NCBI GenBank assembly: GCA_038380795.1
Contig: CM076259.1
Span: forward strand, 79,085,224 to 79,149,223
Origin: Pyrocephalus nanus
Lineage: Eukaryota > Chordata > Aves > Passeriformes > Tyrannidae
Length of the DNA: 64,000 nt
Direction: 5' to 3'
Shown: positions 14,050 to 26,905 of the stretch, in pieces
Layout of the letters: every line of letters starts with the position of its first letter
Numbering within the stretch: the first letter of the stretch is position 1
Position numbers and translations under genes: made by a program
Notes under the pieces: generated by a model
What the model saw: only the letters and a program-made list of their open reading frames with translations
Database searches by the model: none
Told to the model about the DNA's origin: nothing

Positions 14050-15913
14050 GAGCTCAAACTTCAAAATACCCTGAATATAAAACTAAATCTAGGGCTAGAA
14101 ATCAAAATATATCTATGCCAACGAAGGGTCACAAACATGTGCTATCATTTCACATCCATTAAACACGAAGAAAGTCAGTCTCCTTTGTCCACATGACACA
14201 CTGCTAGCTTTCCTCTTTGCTCCTATGAGGCCTCAAAGATCCTGTTTTTAAAGATTTGAGGTAAGGGTAGGAAACAAATACAATCTCAGGAAAGGGAAGC
14301 AACATTGTGAGGGAATCAGCTTGAAGATTTGAATCTACTTTACTGCACTTTAGCCTTCAGCTTGATAAAATGCATGGGGCAGCTTCTCTCTTTAGCTAAC
14401 ACTTAAAAATCCCCAAAGGATAAAGGATGTAGACTTTGACATGACTGTGCAAATACTTCTCTTTATAACAGCTGCATTTATGTCAATGAAATCACTCATA
14501 TAAAAATATGATTCTCAAAACTCTAGGCACCTTCTACTGATTTCAGTAGTATTTAACAAATGCAAAATACTTGTGAAAACTCAGTATGCATGCCAGCTGA
14601 ATCAGGACTTAATTTTGCTTTAAGTCTGGACACCAGAAATATATTATTATGGCCTACCAGAGACAGAGGAGGTACAGATTCTGGCATTCAAGATTCACTC
14701 CAAAAGCACCGGTACACCTAAAATGGGAAGGCAAACACCCTGCACTTTGATGCAGTCTCTGTAGAGTCATGGGCACCCTTGGTTTCAGATCCTCGGCTGC
14801 CCTCTGACAGTGCCCATAGTTTTCCATTGGCTCTGTGCCATTATGATCATACCACTGGCATCTGCTTGGGGCTTAAAGACATGAAATGAAACAGGATCAC
14901 ACTGATTCTCAAGAGTCAGCATTTAGAACAGCAAGAATATGATAAGAAAAGGCAAAGGCACTCATAGATTTTTTTTTTTAGTGAGATATATTCATGAAAA
15001 TTGAAAACAAATATTTTAATCTGAATATGAAATAGTCACTTAAAAATTTTGGGATTTAGTGAGAGCTGTTTGTCTAAATACCTACTGGCTTAAACTCATC
15101 CTGCTTGCTCTTAGGCATTTCACTGAGGTGCTGTGAAGACCACACAGTCTGTGTCGCTTCCCTATGACAATGAAGAAGTACAGACAACACAAAACGCAAT
15201 TCATCACCCCTAACTTGTGAATTATCTTCAGGTTCATGACGGGAACAACTCTCTCCACTCACTATTGAGAAACCTAAAGGGTTAGAGACCCCAAGAGTAA
15301 TAGAGATATTGCAAAGTGATTTGTTTTAAAAAGTTTCAAAAATCTAAAAATAACATCTAAAAAGAACCACGTAATAACCTACATGGCTGTAGTACGTGAT
15401 ATTCTTTTCAGTCCTAGTGAAAAGAGACATTTCTTTGTGAAATACTAGAATTATGGAAAATCTTGGAGGGAAAACAACCCACATGAAGACAAAAAATTCC
15501 TGCTAGTTTTATTCTAAGGCTCTGCAGTCTTCCACTTTGCTGAGATTTGTCATCCAAGTTACAGCTCCAAAGGAAGTCATGCTGCTCCTGCTGCTGCTTT
15601 CAACACTTTGATTGCTCTAATTGTGCTAAACACAAAAAAACTACATGACAATTTAAATACCTATTTTCAGTTTGATAGGATTTGAAACACTGGACGTATT
15701 TAACCCCAGAAATAAAATTTTCTAAAGGAAACTGCGCTGAACTTCAAGTCTAGTGGCATTACTGAATAGTTTCTATAATCCACTGACACTCATGTGCCCC
15801 AAAATTTCTAAGTACAAATTATGAGTACAAGCTGTACTGAAGTACATTGCTAAAAAGAACGCTACAAAAATGTTCCACTCTGCCTGTTTAGATCAAAGCA
15901 AAAAGACTGAGGT

Positions 15914-15938
15914 AAAAAAAAAAAAAAAAAAAAAAAAA
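15914..15938. repeat. Poly(A) tract, 25 nt
   Basis: The longest A run in the window, between GAGGT and GAAAAACAC, about 140 bp left of the LTR. I found no processed transcript upstream of it. Confidence 0.92.
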
Positions 15939-16079
15939 GAAAAACACATAACTGAAGCAGTTGAAGCAGTCATTAAAAAATATAAGAGCAACTTGTGTAT
16001 TTTTATTGTAGGAGATTTTCAGCTTATTAATTTGGCCATGATGTTATAAGAACTGAATGTCACTGCCTAATGAGGGAAC

Positions 16080-16677
16080 TGTTGTGGTGGGTTGACCCTG
16101 CCTGAATACCAGGTTCCCACTGAGCTGCTCTATTACTCCCCTCCTCAGCTGGAAGGTCTTAGGGAAAAGATGGAAAAAATTTGTTGGTCAAGATTAAAGC
16201 AGTTTAATAAAGCAAAAGCAAAGGCAGCATGTGGAAGCAAAGGAAATCAAAAGGTTTATTCTTTACTTCCCATCAGCAGGTGAAGTACAGACACTTCCTG
16301 GGAAGAAGGGCTTCAGCATGCACAGCAGTTGCTCTAGAAGACAACATGATGCAGTAACAAATGTGTGTGTGTCCTCTCCTTTCTCTTAGCTTTTATACCT
16401 GAGCAGATATCATATGATATGAATGAAATGAATATGATATGAAACATCCCTTTGGTTATCTGGGGTCAGCTGTCCTGGCTGTGTGCCCTCTCAAGACCTT
16501 GTCCACCTTCAGCCTGTTGGCAAGGGGGGAATGTTGGAGAGACAGTGCTGATGCTGTGTGAGCACTGCTCAACACTAGCCAAAACACTGGTGTGTTACCA
16601 ACACCCTCCTAAAAAAGCACAGCACTACAAGGGCTGCTGTGGGGAAAATTACCTCCATCTCAGCCAGTCCAAACACA
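16080..16677 (+). mobile_element. Solo LTR of an avian endogenous retrovirus
   Basis: It begins TGTTGTGGTGGGTTGACCCT and continues with GCTCTATTACTCCCCTCCTC, the start of a widespread avian ERV LTR family. Later landmarks are an AATAAA at about 16206, CACTTCCTGGGAAGAAGGGC, GGGTCAGCTGTCCTGGCTGT, ATGTTGGAGAGACAG and AGCCAAAACACTGGTGTGTT, ending GCTGTGGGGAAAATTA then CCAGTCCAAACACA. No gag, pol or env lies next to it, so it looks like a solo LTR. No clean target-site duplication is visible. It is antisense to NALCN, as intronic LTRs often are. Family assignment is from memory of the motif set. Confidence 0.85.
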
Positions 16678-16860
16678 GTGTACAGGGCTGTACAAAAGAA
16701 GGCCAAGGCTTATAAAAATTCCTTATGTAAAATGTGTAACGCGTGGAGAAGGTTTTCTGTGGACCCATTTGAAAATCAGGGGATACACAAAAGGTTCTAC
16801 TTTCAGCTTGTCAAAAACCAAGGAGAAGTTCAGAGATTTTGACTGTGTCAGCCAATGCTT

Positions 16861-17810
16861 CTGGCTGGATGGCCAAGCCCAAAGAGGGGTGGTAAATGGA
16901 GTTACATCCAGCTGATGTCTGGTCACAAGTGGTGCTCCCCAGCGCTCAGTACTGGGGTCAGCCCTGTTTAGCATCTTTTATCAGTAATCTAGACAAGGGG
17001 TTTGAGTGCACTCAGTTCACAGAGGACAACAAGATGTTTGGAAATGTTCATCTGCTGGAGGGTAGGAGGGCTAGGCAGAGGGATTTGGATAGGATGGATT
17101 GATGGGCCAAGGCCAATGGTATGAGGTTCAAGAAGTCCTGCCCTTGGGTCACAACAACCCCATGCAGCGCTGCAGACTGGAGCAGAGTAGCGGTAAAGCT
17201 GCCCAGAGGAAAATGATCTGGTGGTGCTGTTTGCCAGTCACTAACCATCAGCCATCAGTGTCCAGGTGGCCAAGCAGGCCAGTGATACCCTGGCTCATAT
17301 CAGAAATAGTGTGGCCTGCAAGACACAGGTGACTGATGAAATCCTGTGTTTGGTTTTGGACCCCTCATGACAAGAAAGATACTGAGCTACTGAAGCATGA
17401 AGTCTTATGAGGAGTGGCTGAGTGTACCAGGATTGTTTAGCCCAGAGAAGAAGTTCAAAGGGGCCTTATCACTCTCTAAAATTACCTGAAAAGAGGTGGT
17501 AGTGAGGTGGGGGTTGGCGTCTCCTCCCAAGTGACAAGTGACAGGATGAGAAGAAATGGCTTCCAGCTCTGCCAGGGGAGGTTTAGATTGGATATTAGGA
17601 AAAAAATTCTTCGCATAAAGGGTTGTCAGGCATTGAACAGGATGCCCAGGGGAGTGGTAGAATCATCATCCCTGAAAGTGTTCAGAAAAACCTGGGGATG
17701 TTGCACTGAGGGATATGGTTTACAGGTGAACATGGCAGTGCTGGGTTAATGGTTGGATTTAATGATCTTAGAGGTCTTTTCCAAACTTAAAAACTCAATG
17801 ATTCTGTGAT
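16861..17810 (+). mobile_element. CR1 LINE, longest copy (end of ORF2 and 3' UTR)
   Basis: This is about 950 bp of plus-sense CR1. It opens with CTGGCTGGATGGCCAAGCCC and GTGCTCCCCAGCGCTCAGTA, then matches the region encoding the reverse transcriptase stretch FNIFINDLDEGIEC (here degraded to SFISNLDKGFEC). It continues through the C-terminal coding part to the 3' UTR (TTAGATTGGATATTAGGAAA) and ends CAATGATTCTGTGAT. Frameshifts and stops break the reading frame, so it is a dead, 5'-truncated copy. The 180 bp between it and the LTR at 16677 is unassigned. Confidence 0.93.
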
Positions 17811-18317
17811 ATAATTATGACATACAAAGATTTTTGAAAATCTACTTCCTCAGAGAAATTCAAAATACTTGATCCTAATTCTCCCAAGCTGATGCCAAGG
17901 CCTGATGTGACCCAGTTTTTAGCTGCAGGAGGCTGTCTTCTAATAAGGGCTATTGCCAAGGAAAGCAACTACTCTTTTATAGGCTTAATCATAGTTAAAC
18001 ACCTATCCATTTTGTCTTTTTGATGTGATTCCAATATTTTAAGTCTGCAGGAAAATTACATGTTCAAACTGAGGAAGTTGTGTTCTATTTGATCAAATGG
18101 AAAACAATGAGAACAATAATGTTTCCTTTCTTTTTTGTTTAGTTTCTGTAGTTACATTGCTACAAACTCTGGCTAGCAATTTACTTTGATTGTAATGAAC
18201 AAGAACAGGCAGTTCAGCAAGCAAATGGAAAACTACGGAGAAGAAACTATGAACATAAAACAACTATGTCTCTAACTCACTGCTGCATATGTGGTTTGGT
18301 ATAATGGTTATAAAGGA

Positions 18318-18366
18318 AAAGGCAGGCAGGTAAGACAGACAGGAAGGAGGGAAAGAGGGAAGGAGG
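18318..18366. repeat. Purine-rich GGCAGG/GGAAGG tract
   Basis: A stretch of nearly pure purine on the plus strand made of GGCAGGCAGG, AGACAGACAGGAAGG and AGGGAAAGAGGGAAGGAGG words. It reads as pyrimidine-rich in the NALCN sense. Confidence 0.75.
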
Positions 18367-19180
18367 CTGTATGCCTTGCAGACTAATAATATGCATACAG
18401 TCCTGAATGCCCTTGAAATGGCTTTTTTTTTAGATGCCTGTACACAATAGCAGAGAAATAAAAGCATATAAAAATACAATAGGAATCTAATAATCATCAA
18501 GTTAATTATTATTTGTTAATGCCATAATGTTACCTATGGGAAGGTTTGAAAGTTGTCTTACAAATGACAGCCTTGTCATCAAATACACTAATGTCTTTTT
18601 ATAACAATCCTTCATGATAGTCAAAGTCTATTCCTCCTTCTGATGTTTCCTTGGCACTGGTAGTTCTATTTGGATACACAAGCACAAACAAAAAGCAACC
18701 ATCTCCCATGACTAGTTGTTTATAGTCCTCAGACATTCCTGTTTGCCCTCCTCTTGTTACCGATTGCATGTTACAACACCCTGTGATCCTGACTGTAAAG
18801 TTTTGCTGTCTCAAATTCTTTGTTTTATTGAAAATGAGCACCTGTCTCAAAATTAGAACAAACAATCTTTGCACTGTTTCGTGTTATTTCTGAGTAATCT
18901 CAGGAAAATGAGCAAATTAATCTGCAATTGTAATCAATTAAAATGCTGCATTGCTACCTTATGTAACTTGTTCCTATGAGGTTTTCTGGAAACCAAAACG
19001 ATAAATGGGTTCAAAAAAAAGAGGGTAGACAAGTTAATACATGACAAATCCATCAACAGATGCTAAATATAATGGCCTAAATTTAACATCCACTTCAGAA
19101 AGTCCCCAAATGAATTACTGCTGGAGAGCAAGACAGACAACGAGGGCATAAATGGGAATCCAAGAGCTCAGAGAAGGATG

Positions 19181-19198
19181 ATATATATATATATATAT
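19181..19198. repeat. (AT)9 microsatellite
   Basis: Nine uninterrupted AT units, flanked by GATG and GCC. Confidence 0.95.
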
Positions 19199-20045
19199 GC
19201 CTATTTCTGGTACTGGTCAATTTTTAAGACACGGCAAATGCATTGTTTATCTGTTAGTTTTATGAGCACTGCAGGGTTTCCAGTACTCTATGACGTTGTT
19301 AGATATCAATCCAAGGAAAGCAATCAAAAGGAAAGAGATGAGGTAAAGTATTATTTTATTGAGATAGTACCCCACATAGGTTTTAAGCTTATTAAATATT
19401 GACCAAAATACTGCCCAAAGAAGGCAAAATCTCAAAGTCTAAATAAACACAGACACCTTTATTCATCTCACTCTGCGTTATTGTTTCAGTTCTATCAAAG
19501 TAAAATAAAAGTAGACCTTCTCTAAAATTAATGCATTTAAATCTTTTGCAACATATTAAAGGCATTCTTTATGCATTAAGTCTCTAGTGAGAGATAAAGT
19601 AGTTATTTGAAAAGAGTTTGAGTCAATTTTGTTCCTTAGGAACTTGGTGGATAAATCTGAATCTAGAAAAGAGTTAATCAGATTGGAGAATATATATCCT
19701 GCCTTTAGGACACATTCAATTAATATGAATTCTTCTGACCTTTCTTACCCAAGTATATTGTCATTCAATATCCTGTGAAGGATGGAGTTCTTAAAAAAAG
19801 GTAGTCAAGACTCTCCATTGCCTCGTATAATTTTAATTAAAATTTGCAGTAAGTTTGGTTTTATTAATTCTTCTCTGGGCTCTATAAATATTACTGCTCC
19901 AAATATGAAAGGGAACATTATTAAAAGTTCTGTTTCTACAGCTGCATGAGTCTGGGCCTGTCCTTTGGAGAAACTCCACTGTGTACTGACTTATTTAGAA
20001 CTTATTTCCTTAAAAAACTATACTGTACATTGGGAGAGGAAATAT

Positions 20046-20170
20046 CCTAGTGGCTAATGGAATGAAAAGGAACTCTGAAGATCTGCGTCTGATTTACTGG
20101 GTAAGCATAAATTTCCTGTAGACTTTGAGAAAACTACTTTATAGGTTTCTTGCTGTAGTTCACATTCCTT
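20046..20170 (+). repeat. MIR/CORE-SINE-like relic (tentative)
   Basis: The order of words resembles a tRNA-derived MIR-type SINE: TAGTGGCTAATGGAATGAAA (A-box side), TCTGAAGATCTGCGTCTGAT (B-box side), then GACTTTGAGAAAACTACTT, standing where MIR has the 'gaccttgggcaagtcactt' word. Divergence is high, so this is a resemblance and not a proven copy. Confidence 0.4.
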
Positions 20171-20396
20171 ATTGTGGAAAAATGTATCCCTCTGAGGTTT
20201 GTCTACTGTGGTATCTAAACCTACTAACTAACTACTTGAGAGGCACTCCAACAAGATAGGGCTTTTGCTATCTAAGTTGGCAAATAGATATATCCAGCTG
20301 TCTAAAGTGGGGAGAGATGGAGGAAAAAATAATGTGATAACTGTGGTGTGTAACATAAAACCTTCTCTCACACATGTTTTGAAAGATACTTAAAAC

Positions 20397-20455
20397 CGTA
20401 GAATATCTTGAGGGACCCCCAAGGATCACTGAGTCCAACTACTTCCAGCTACAAC
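20397..20455 (-). mobile_element. CR1 LINE fragment, short
   Basis: The sequence GTAGAATATCTTGAGGGACC, CCCAAGGATCACTGAGTCCA and ACT matches a CR1 subtype 3' end (usual form: tagaatatcctgagttgga... caaggatcatcgagtccaa). Only about 60 bp is recognisable; similarity fades after 20455. Confidence 0.75.
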
Positions 20456-22794
20456 CATTTTACATGGACTAGCTGGATCCATTGGATTTTACTAGTTTGG
20501 CCTTTGTACAACCATGCTTACTCCCTCAGACCAGGTTAAGGTTTCAGCCTGGCTAGCTGGGTAGAACGTTGCAATGGCACATAAAGTAATGCAGGACTGG
20601 TGTTATGTCTGAGCAAAGAGATACCATACAGGCTCTGTGCAGAGCCTTTGTTACTCACCTTTTCTCACACAAACATCTGGGTTTTGCACCAAACTGCTCA
20701 ATTAGGTAAAAGAAATAAGGAGGTTAACCACAGCTGATCTGCAAAGAGGATTACAAAGCAGTTTCAGAATCCCACCTAGTGAGTAGTGTGCCTAGGTATG
20801 TCTAAACTGCTGAGTAGGTGACACTGAGCTTGCCAAGGTACCCCCTCTCGTCTCTGCCGAGAGCCCACCTGCCTATCCCCTGGGTGCAGGGCATATGGGC
20901 AGATCAGAACTAGGATGCATGTACAGATCTGGGATCTACAGGGGACTCTAGCATACAGCAGCATAGCAGTTAAAAGTAAATAAGACTAAACCATGACAAG
21001 TGGGCAAGAAAGATGGACACTAATATGGCATTTTTTAAGAACTTTAACTCGGTCGCTTAAGTTTTCTTTAATTTTTTAGAAGTGGCTGGAAGTGGCAACA
21101 TTAAAAATTAGTGTCACTGTGGTTTCTGATTATGTCTTGCAAATCCATCCTCATGTAGGGCAAAGAAGCTTTTATTTTGGTATAATGGTTTTATACTTGC
21201 TGCATTTTTCTTTTGAGTGTTCCCAAAGGTGCTTTGTGGTCTTTTGTTACTTGTTCTCACTGTTCCCTATGACTGGCATTGATTTAAAATATTGATTTTC
21301 TTTTCTTACTGAAAAATAATCTTTGTGTTTTCCATTTCAACATGAACCATTTGGCATGAATGCATGCTGAGGCTTCCACACTGCCATATTATTTTGCTGT
21401 TGTTGATATTACTTTAACACACTGTAGTGTGCTAGAACTTTCTGCCTACTGTGAGTTACTCCTACAAGCCCAGCAGGAAGCTTCAGTTCACAAATAAAGA
21501 AAAACTGAGCACCAAGTTCCAGAAAAAAATCCTTTTAGAAACTCTTTGAGCGTGTATTTATGCTTTTAAAGGCACATGGTGTTTTTTAGTTTTCTTTTCA
21601 TATTAATTTTAGAGGTTGCTAATGTTTTTATCACTTGTTCCTTAACGAACACATACTCACTTAGGGCTGAACTGGAAAGATTAAGCTCGTGTCTTCCATG
21701 AAACTGTGGTTGTTATTATTAACACCAAGTAATGACATCTGCAGTTTTCTCAATGCATAGTTATATAACGAAAAGAGAAAATATGGAACTGTGGCTCCTG
21801 TGGGAAACAATGAGCTAGACAACAATTCCCTGTTCATGTGCAAAAATGTATAGTTTGGGCAAAAATGAAATGTATAGCCAGAGATTGCACGATGCTTAGA
21901 AAAAGCTTGGGAACACTGTGTGTGATGTGTTAGCATGAATGGAAGCAACCACTTACAAACTATATGTGTACTCATACTCTGAGAGTAAAATCTTCAACTG
22001 ATTAAAAATACAATATGCACTTTTAATCATACATGCTCCACCTAGGGAAGAAACAGAAGGTCACAAAGCTATGATCTGACAAAGCAATGACATTATTATG
22101 ACTGCAGTGCTTTTGAACATATGATTAATGTCAGAAATTTAAGCACATCTTTTTGCATGAAAAAAAGTTAGTCCTTCATGCTATGTATTATTATCTCAGT
22201 TTGTCAGAGAATTCTGTATAATGACAAAACTTTAGAGAAACTTGAGGGTGAGACAAAAAGATGAAAAGCAATATCAAAAGACATAAAACATATGGAGGGT
22301 GGAGAAGACATGGCCAGAGAAGCAGGAATTGAGTGTTTTAGCAGTTTCATAATGAGTATATTGAATGAAAGAGAGAGAAATGAGATAAAACAGTACTTAG
22401 GGATTTTCACTGCAGGAGTAACAGAAGAGAGCACAAGTGGGTTTTTTTCTTCTCCTGTTTCATGGGAAGAAATTATTGGTGAACAAGAAAAGTCTATTAT
22501 TTATATACTAATTTGCCCTTTAGTGTAACTTTGGAATCAAAAGCAGAAGGTGAGCTTACTCAATTCTATTCTCTTCTTACCTGGCTTTCATTAAATTATA
22601 TACATATGTATTTCTTCCAATTAACTGAGATCCTCTCTTACAACAAAAGAAACATTTTCTCTTTCTGTTGGCTAAAATTTTGATTTGAATGAGTTTATTA
22701 TTTGAGCATATTACATGAGTTTATTATTAATTAGATTCATTGATTCCAAATCCTAAACTTCTGAGGCTGCAATTAAAAAAAATTTTAAAATTAC

Positions 22795-22818
22795 CTTTTT
22801 TTTTTCTTTTTTTTTTTT
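22795..22818. repeat. Poly(T) tract with one C interruption
   Basis: About 11 T, a C, then 12 T. On the minus (gene) strand this is an A-rich tract; no retroposon body is recognisable beside it. Confidence 0.85.
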
Positions 22819-23559
22819 CCTATGCCCTGTTCTCATTTGGAAAGCCTAGAAACTGCATTGGTTAACAGAATCCTGGATAATTCAGTGGTGCACTTGGTAT
22901 TGAAAGAGTACTGAAAAACAACTAGAGTATGAAAGGTGTAATATAAAAGCAAACATTTAGTTTTGCTGAGGTAAAAGCAGTGAAAAAAATGAAGAGTAAT
23001 GGAAAGCTCTGCAGAGAAACTAAACATGTTGGTGACAGAAGAACATGCACAATATAGTCCAGCCCCATCCAATCTAGCTATTCTCAGTTGTATATGGGAA
23101 GATTGTAAATGTTGGCCATTATGAAAAGAAAACATAAAGAGACTCTCATCAATTTCTACTTGTGCATAGCACATGGGAAGAAAGGGTGAAAGGGAATGGA
23201 GTAAAGGGGCAGAAACTCCAACATCTGGCTAACTCAGGCAGCTTGAGCCACAGTAGCAGTTGCAACTGAAGAGGCAGTGAGTTTCCTCCTGGGATATCTC
23301 AATTCCTTGTCTCGTCTGATAATTTAAACCGGCATCCACTTCAGTTTACGTTATTCAAAGAAGTTATGAATTCAGACAGCAGAAATGATTGCGGTTCATT
23401 TAACTGGAGGAAGAAGAGGACAGGGCAAATAAAGTGTAAATGTGTGTGGTGAGAACTACTACCTTTTTTGTGTTATGAATTAAAAAGCTAATCTCATAAA
23501 ACTGGAGAATCAAACATATTTTGCCCATATACATTTTTTGCATACTTTAATTCACTATT

Positions 23560-23940
23560 TATTACTGAAAGGGATCTGAAAAACAGTAAGGATCCCAACC
23601 ATCTTGGAGCCCCTCTGTTGAACTTGTGCCAGCTTGTCAGTACTTATATTGTACTGGGATGTCCAAAACCAGACATGGTATCTGGATTCAGGCTTACCAA
23701 TGCTGAGCAATAGGAGATAATTCCTTCCACACAATGGCCCAGGAGCCCACTGACCTCCTCTGTTGTCAGGGAAGGCTGCTGGCACGCTGTTCAACATGCT
23801 TTCTACAAAGACTCCCAGGGTCTTTCCAGCAAAGCCCAGACCCATCTTGTGTTGCCACAGCAGGTTCCTCCTGAAGTACAGCCTGTCCTCAGTGAATTTA
23901 ACCTAATGTCCCTGCTGGTCTTTACCCCAGGCCTGCCTAC
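23560..23940 (-). mobile_element. CR1 LINE fragment (internal, ORF2 3' region)
   Basis: It contains GGAGCCCCTCTGTTGAACTT, ATTGTACTGGGATGTCCAAA, ACCAGACATGGTATC, CTTACCAATGCTGAGCAATA, TGGCCCAGGAGCCCACTGAC and GACTCCCAGGGTCTTTCC. These are complementary to the CR1 region upstream of the 3' UTR. The 3' end itself is missing, so the copy is cut at both ends. A 96-codon minus-strand frame across it is a by-product of the repeat. Confidence 0.85.
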
Positions 23941-24463
23941 TTCTGCCTGAATAGCAGTTCTGTCTTTAATTGTTTACTTCCTAATCTGGCAGCACCTACG
24001 AAGATGCTGCACATGCCATCACAGACATTAATCTACCATTTTAAGATGTAAATTTGTGAAGCATTCTTAAATTTTAAATAGCTTCGAGGCTTGTCATTTG
24101 ATACATGCAGAGTAAAGAGCAACCAGAGGTCAGTGAATGTTTTCCTATTCCATTTCAAGTAGACTTTACCAAGTAAATTCAGAGAATCCCCTCATTCTCA
24201 CAGAGAGCACAGGTTTGCATTACTACCAAGCTGGGAGGAGAGAGAATGAGACTATCAGACCCTGCCTTCAGTACTTCTGATTCACTGTCACACAAAAATG
24301 GAAACATGAAACATTTGGGACAGACAGGCTACTGCATGGGTAAGAGTCTGAACATAGTTCTGCACTTATGTGACCTCCAGAAAAAAAAAGAAAGTTATGC
24401 ATTATTTTTTCCTGTTAAATTATTACACTAATATACATACATGCCAAAGGTATGTCCTCATAA

Positions 24464-24625
24464 AAATCAAAGAATCACAGAACTGTTAGGGTTGGACGGG
24501 ACCTCTGGAGATCGTCTAGTCCAACCTCCCCTGTCAAGGCAGAGTCACCTGGAGCAGGAGACAGTAATATGTCCAGGTGGATTTGCAGCGTCTACAGAGA
24601 GGGAGACCTCCCTGGGCAACCTGTG
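24464..24625 (-). mobile_element. CR1 LINE fragment, 3' end
   Basis: It begins AATCAAAGAATCACAGAACT, then GTTAGGGTTGGACGGGACCT, CTGGAGATCGTCTAGTCCAA and CCTCCCTGGGCAACCTGTG. It is close in type to the copy at 12432 but shorter, with an internal gap in the middle segment. Confidence 0.92.
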
Positions 24626-26665
24626 TTTTGCAAGTTACCTGCGTAGTCTGTGACTTTAGCTCTCAGTCAGAAATGTCACATAACTTATATTAGTGGTCCT
24701 GCAAAGCTAAATTTTGAATTGGTTATAATGGCTTTTAAGAGGGAAGAAGATGAGCCTGCTGGGAATGCAACACACACTTTAAATAACTACTTAAAAAAAT
24801 TTATTGTCAGAATCAGATGTAGGGCAGAACTCTGGGGCCGTATCCTCCAGCAGTCCAATGCAACCATTGAGACTTTGCAACATCAACACGTTTAAGAAAG
24901 GCTTGAGGTTTTATTAAACAACAAAAAATCCCACATTCACTGCTGAATGCAGTGTTATGCTTCTTCATCTTCAGTTTTCCATGTACTGCACAGTTGCCTA
25001 CTGTGACAGCATTACACTTTTTTGGTAGCTCATCAGGATGCATATTCTAAAACAACTGGAGAATTAAAGGACACCAGCATTACCTGGTTCTTTCACTCAC
25101 CCAAACATGTTAATAATGTGTACTTACTGCCAGAGTTAGGTTTCAAAGCTAATATCCTGTCAAAATTAGTGGCAGTTTACAACTCTCATAGCCATCCCTT
25201 TTGTATTGCAGATACTCTTTGCATATGTTGCCTGGAAGAAGGTAAGAAGAGGTCTCAAATTTGTTTATAATTCTGTTTTTAATCAGCAATTGTTTTCTTC
25301 CCAAATACAATCAGGGTCAGTCCCTAAGATCCAAGCACACTGCAGTGTCTATTCGTAGGAACTGCTAACAAAGAGAAACAGAGCATAGTACATGGCATAG
25401 CTCCTTACATACGGAACTCAAGACCAGTAGTGGCATTTGCAAGTGCTCATTTACAATTTCTCTTAGAAATTGTACATCCTCATTTCCTCTCATTAAGTAA
25501 GAAATGCTTGTTTTCTAGTCAGTAATTTCATCAACATTTTTACGTCAAAATCAGTTGTATAACTGCAGGCAAGCAGTTACTCAGACTAGTTCCTGCAGTG
25601 GGAGAGGGAATGGTGATGGCAGTCAGCCACAACCTCTACATATAGCTGTAGGTTTTGTACTTCGGAGGTAGAAGGCTGTCTACATAACATCCTTTGTTAA
25701 CTCATTGGGGATATATTTACATTGTGAGTTTGTCTTGTTCTGTTCTTTTCCCAAGTCCTAGTCCCTCAGTAAACCACAACACCTCTCTAAATGTTGGCTT
25801 CTTCTGGTCGGGAGCTCACAAGAATGGAAGCAGCCATGTTGAAAGAAAATACTAGGTACAGTCTACACCCACTCTGCCTGTCTGAAGTGAAGTGTGGAAC
25901 AGTTTTGCTCCATGCACCAAAATCAGTCCTCCAGTACTGTCCCCAACAGTCCTGTATCTCCCCAATACATCATACAACCCACATACAAAGGGCTCAAGTC
26001 TTCATGCTACCAAAATCACGACCCCACCAGCACTTTGAACTAAAACAAGAGCAATGAGCTCCTGAGACAGGGAGGGTGAACGTACCATAGAGGATGGGCC
26101 TCAGGCAAACACCACGTAGTGTGAATAGTGCCCATCCACCCTGCAGGGCATAAGACCACAAACTGAATAACTACAGCCATGCTGTATTGCCAAAAGCACA
26201 TGCAGATTGCAATGCTGACCTGCTACTTCCCTCTGAGCACAGGGAACAGGCACATCATGCCATCATGCTATCTTTTCAGGAATGCTAAAACCTGGAAATC
26301 TGAATCTGTGAGGAAGTATTGTAAAAGGCTCCAAACTCACAATTCTCTGACGACAAAACCACAGACCAAATGTAAATAGGAAGAGGAGCATAAAGTAGAA
26401 ATACAGCTTGAAGTCCTTTTAGTTCTGTAGTTTAGCATATAAACCAGGAAAATGTCACAGGCCACAGACCACATTACTCCAGTGCTCAGCAATCTGATCA
26501 GTACACAGATTCACTTACTTTCTGCTCTTCCTCGGGGTCATAAGGTTGATCCAGGAAATAAGAGAACACCTTTCTGTTGATATACTTTTCACTATTTCTA
26601 TTTTTGTGGAAGATTTTGTACAGTTTTATATAAACAAGTTAAAGCAGACTTTGTTTCATGAAACA

Positions 26666-26905
26666 AGACCTCCAGAGGTCATCTTCTACAAACCCCCTGC
26701 TCAAGCAGGTACACTGAGAACAAGTTTCCCTGAACTCTGTCCTGACAGCCACTGAATATTTCCAAAGATGGAGACTCCTCCACTACCCTGGGCAACCTGT
26801 GTGAGCACTTAATCACCTTCACTGTAAAACACTGTCTCTTAGTGTTTCGAGGGAATTTCCTATTGTTTAATTTCAGTCCACTTCTTCGGATCCTGGCAGT
26901 CAAAG
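26666..26905 (-). mobile_element. CR1 LINE fragment
   Basis: It contains CAGAGGTCATCTTCTACAAA, CCCCCTGCTCAAGCAGGTAC, CCAAAGATGGAGACTCCTCC, CCTGGGCAACCTGTGTGAGC and GGGAATTTCCTATTGTTTAA, in the order of a minus-sense CR1. The extreme 3' tail is worn away. Confidence 0.88.

Noticed and set aside
16896..17749. Plus-strand open frames of 68-80 codons that partly resemble reverse transcriptase.
   Set aside because: They are fragments of a frameshifted CR1 ORF2, not a host gene.
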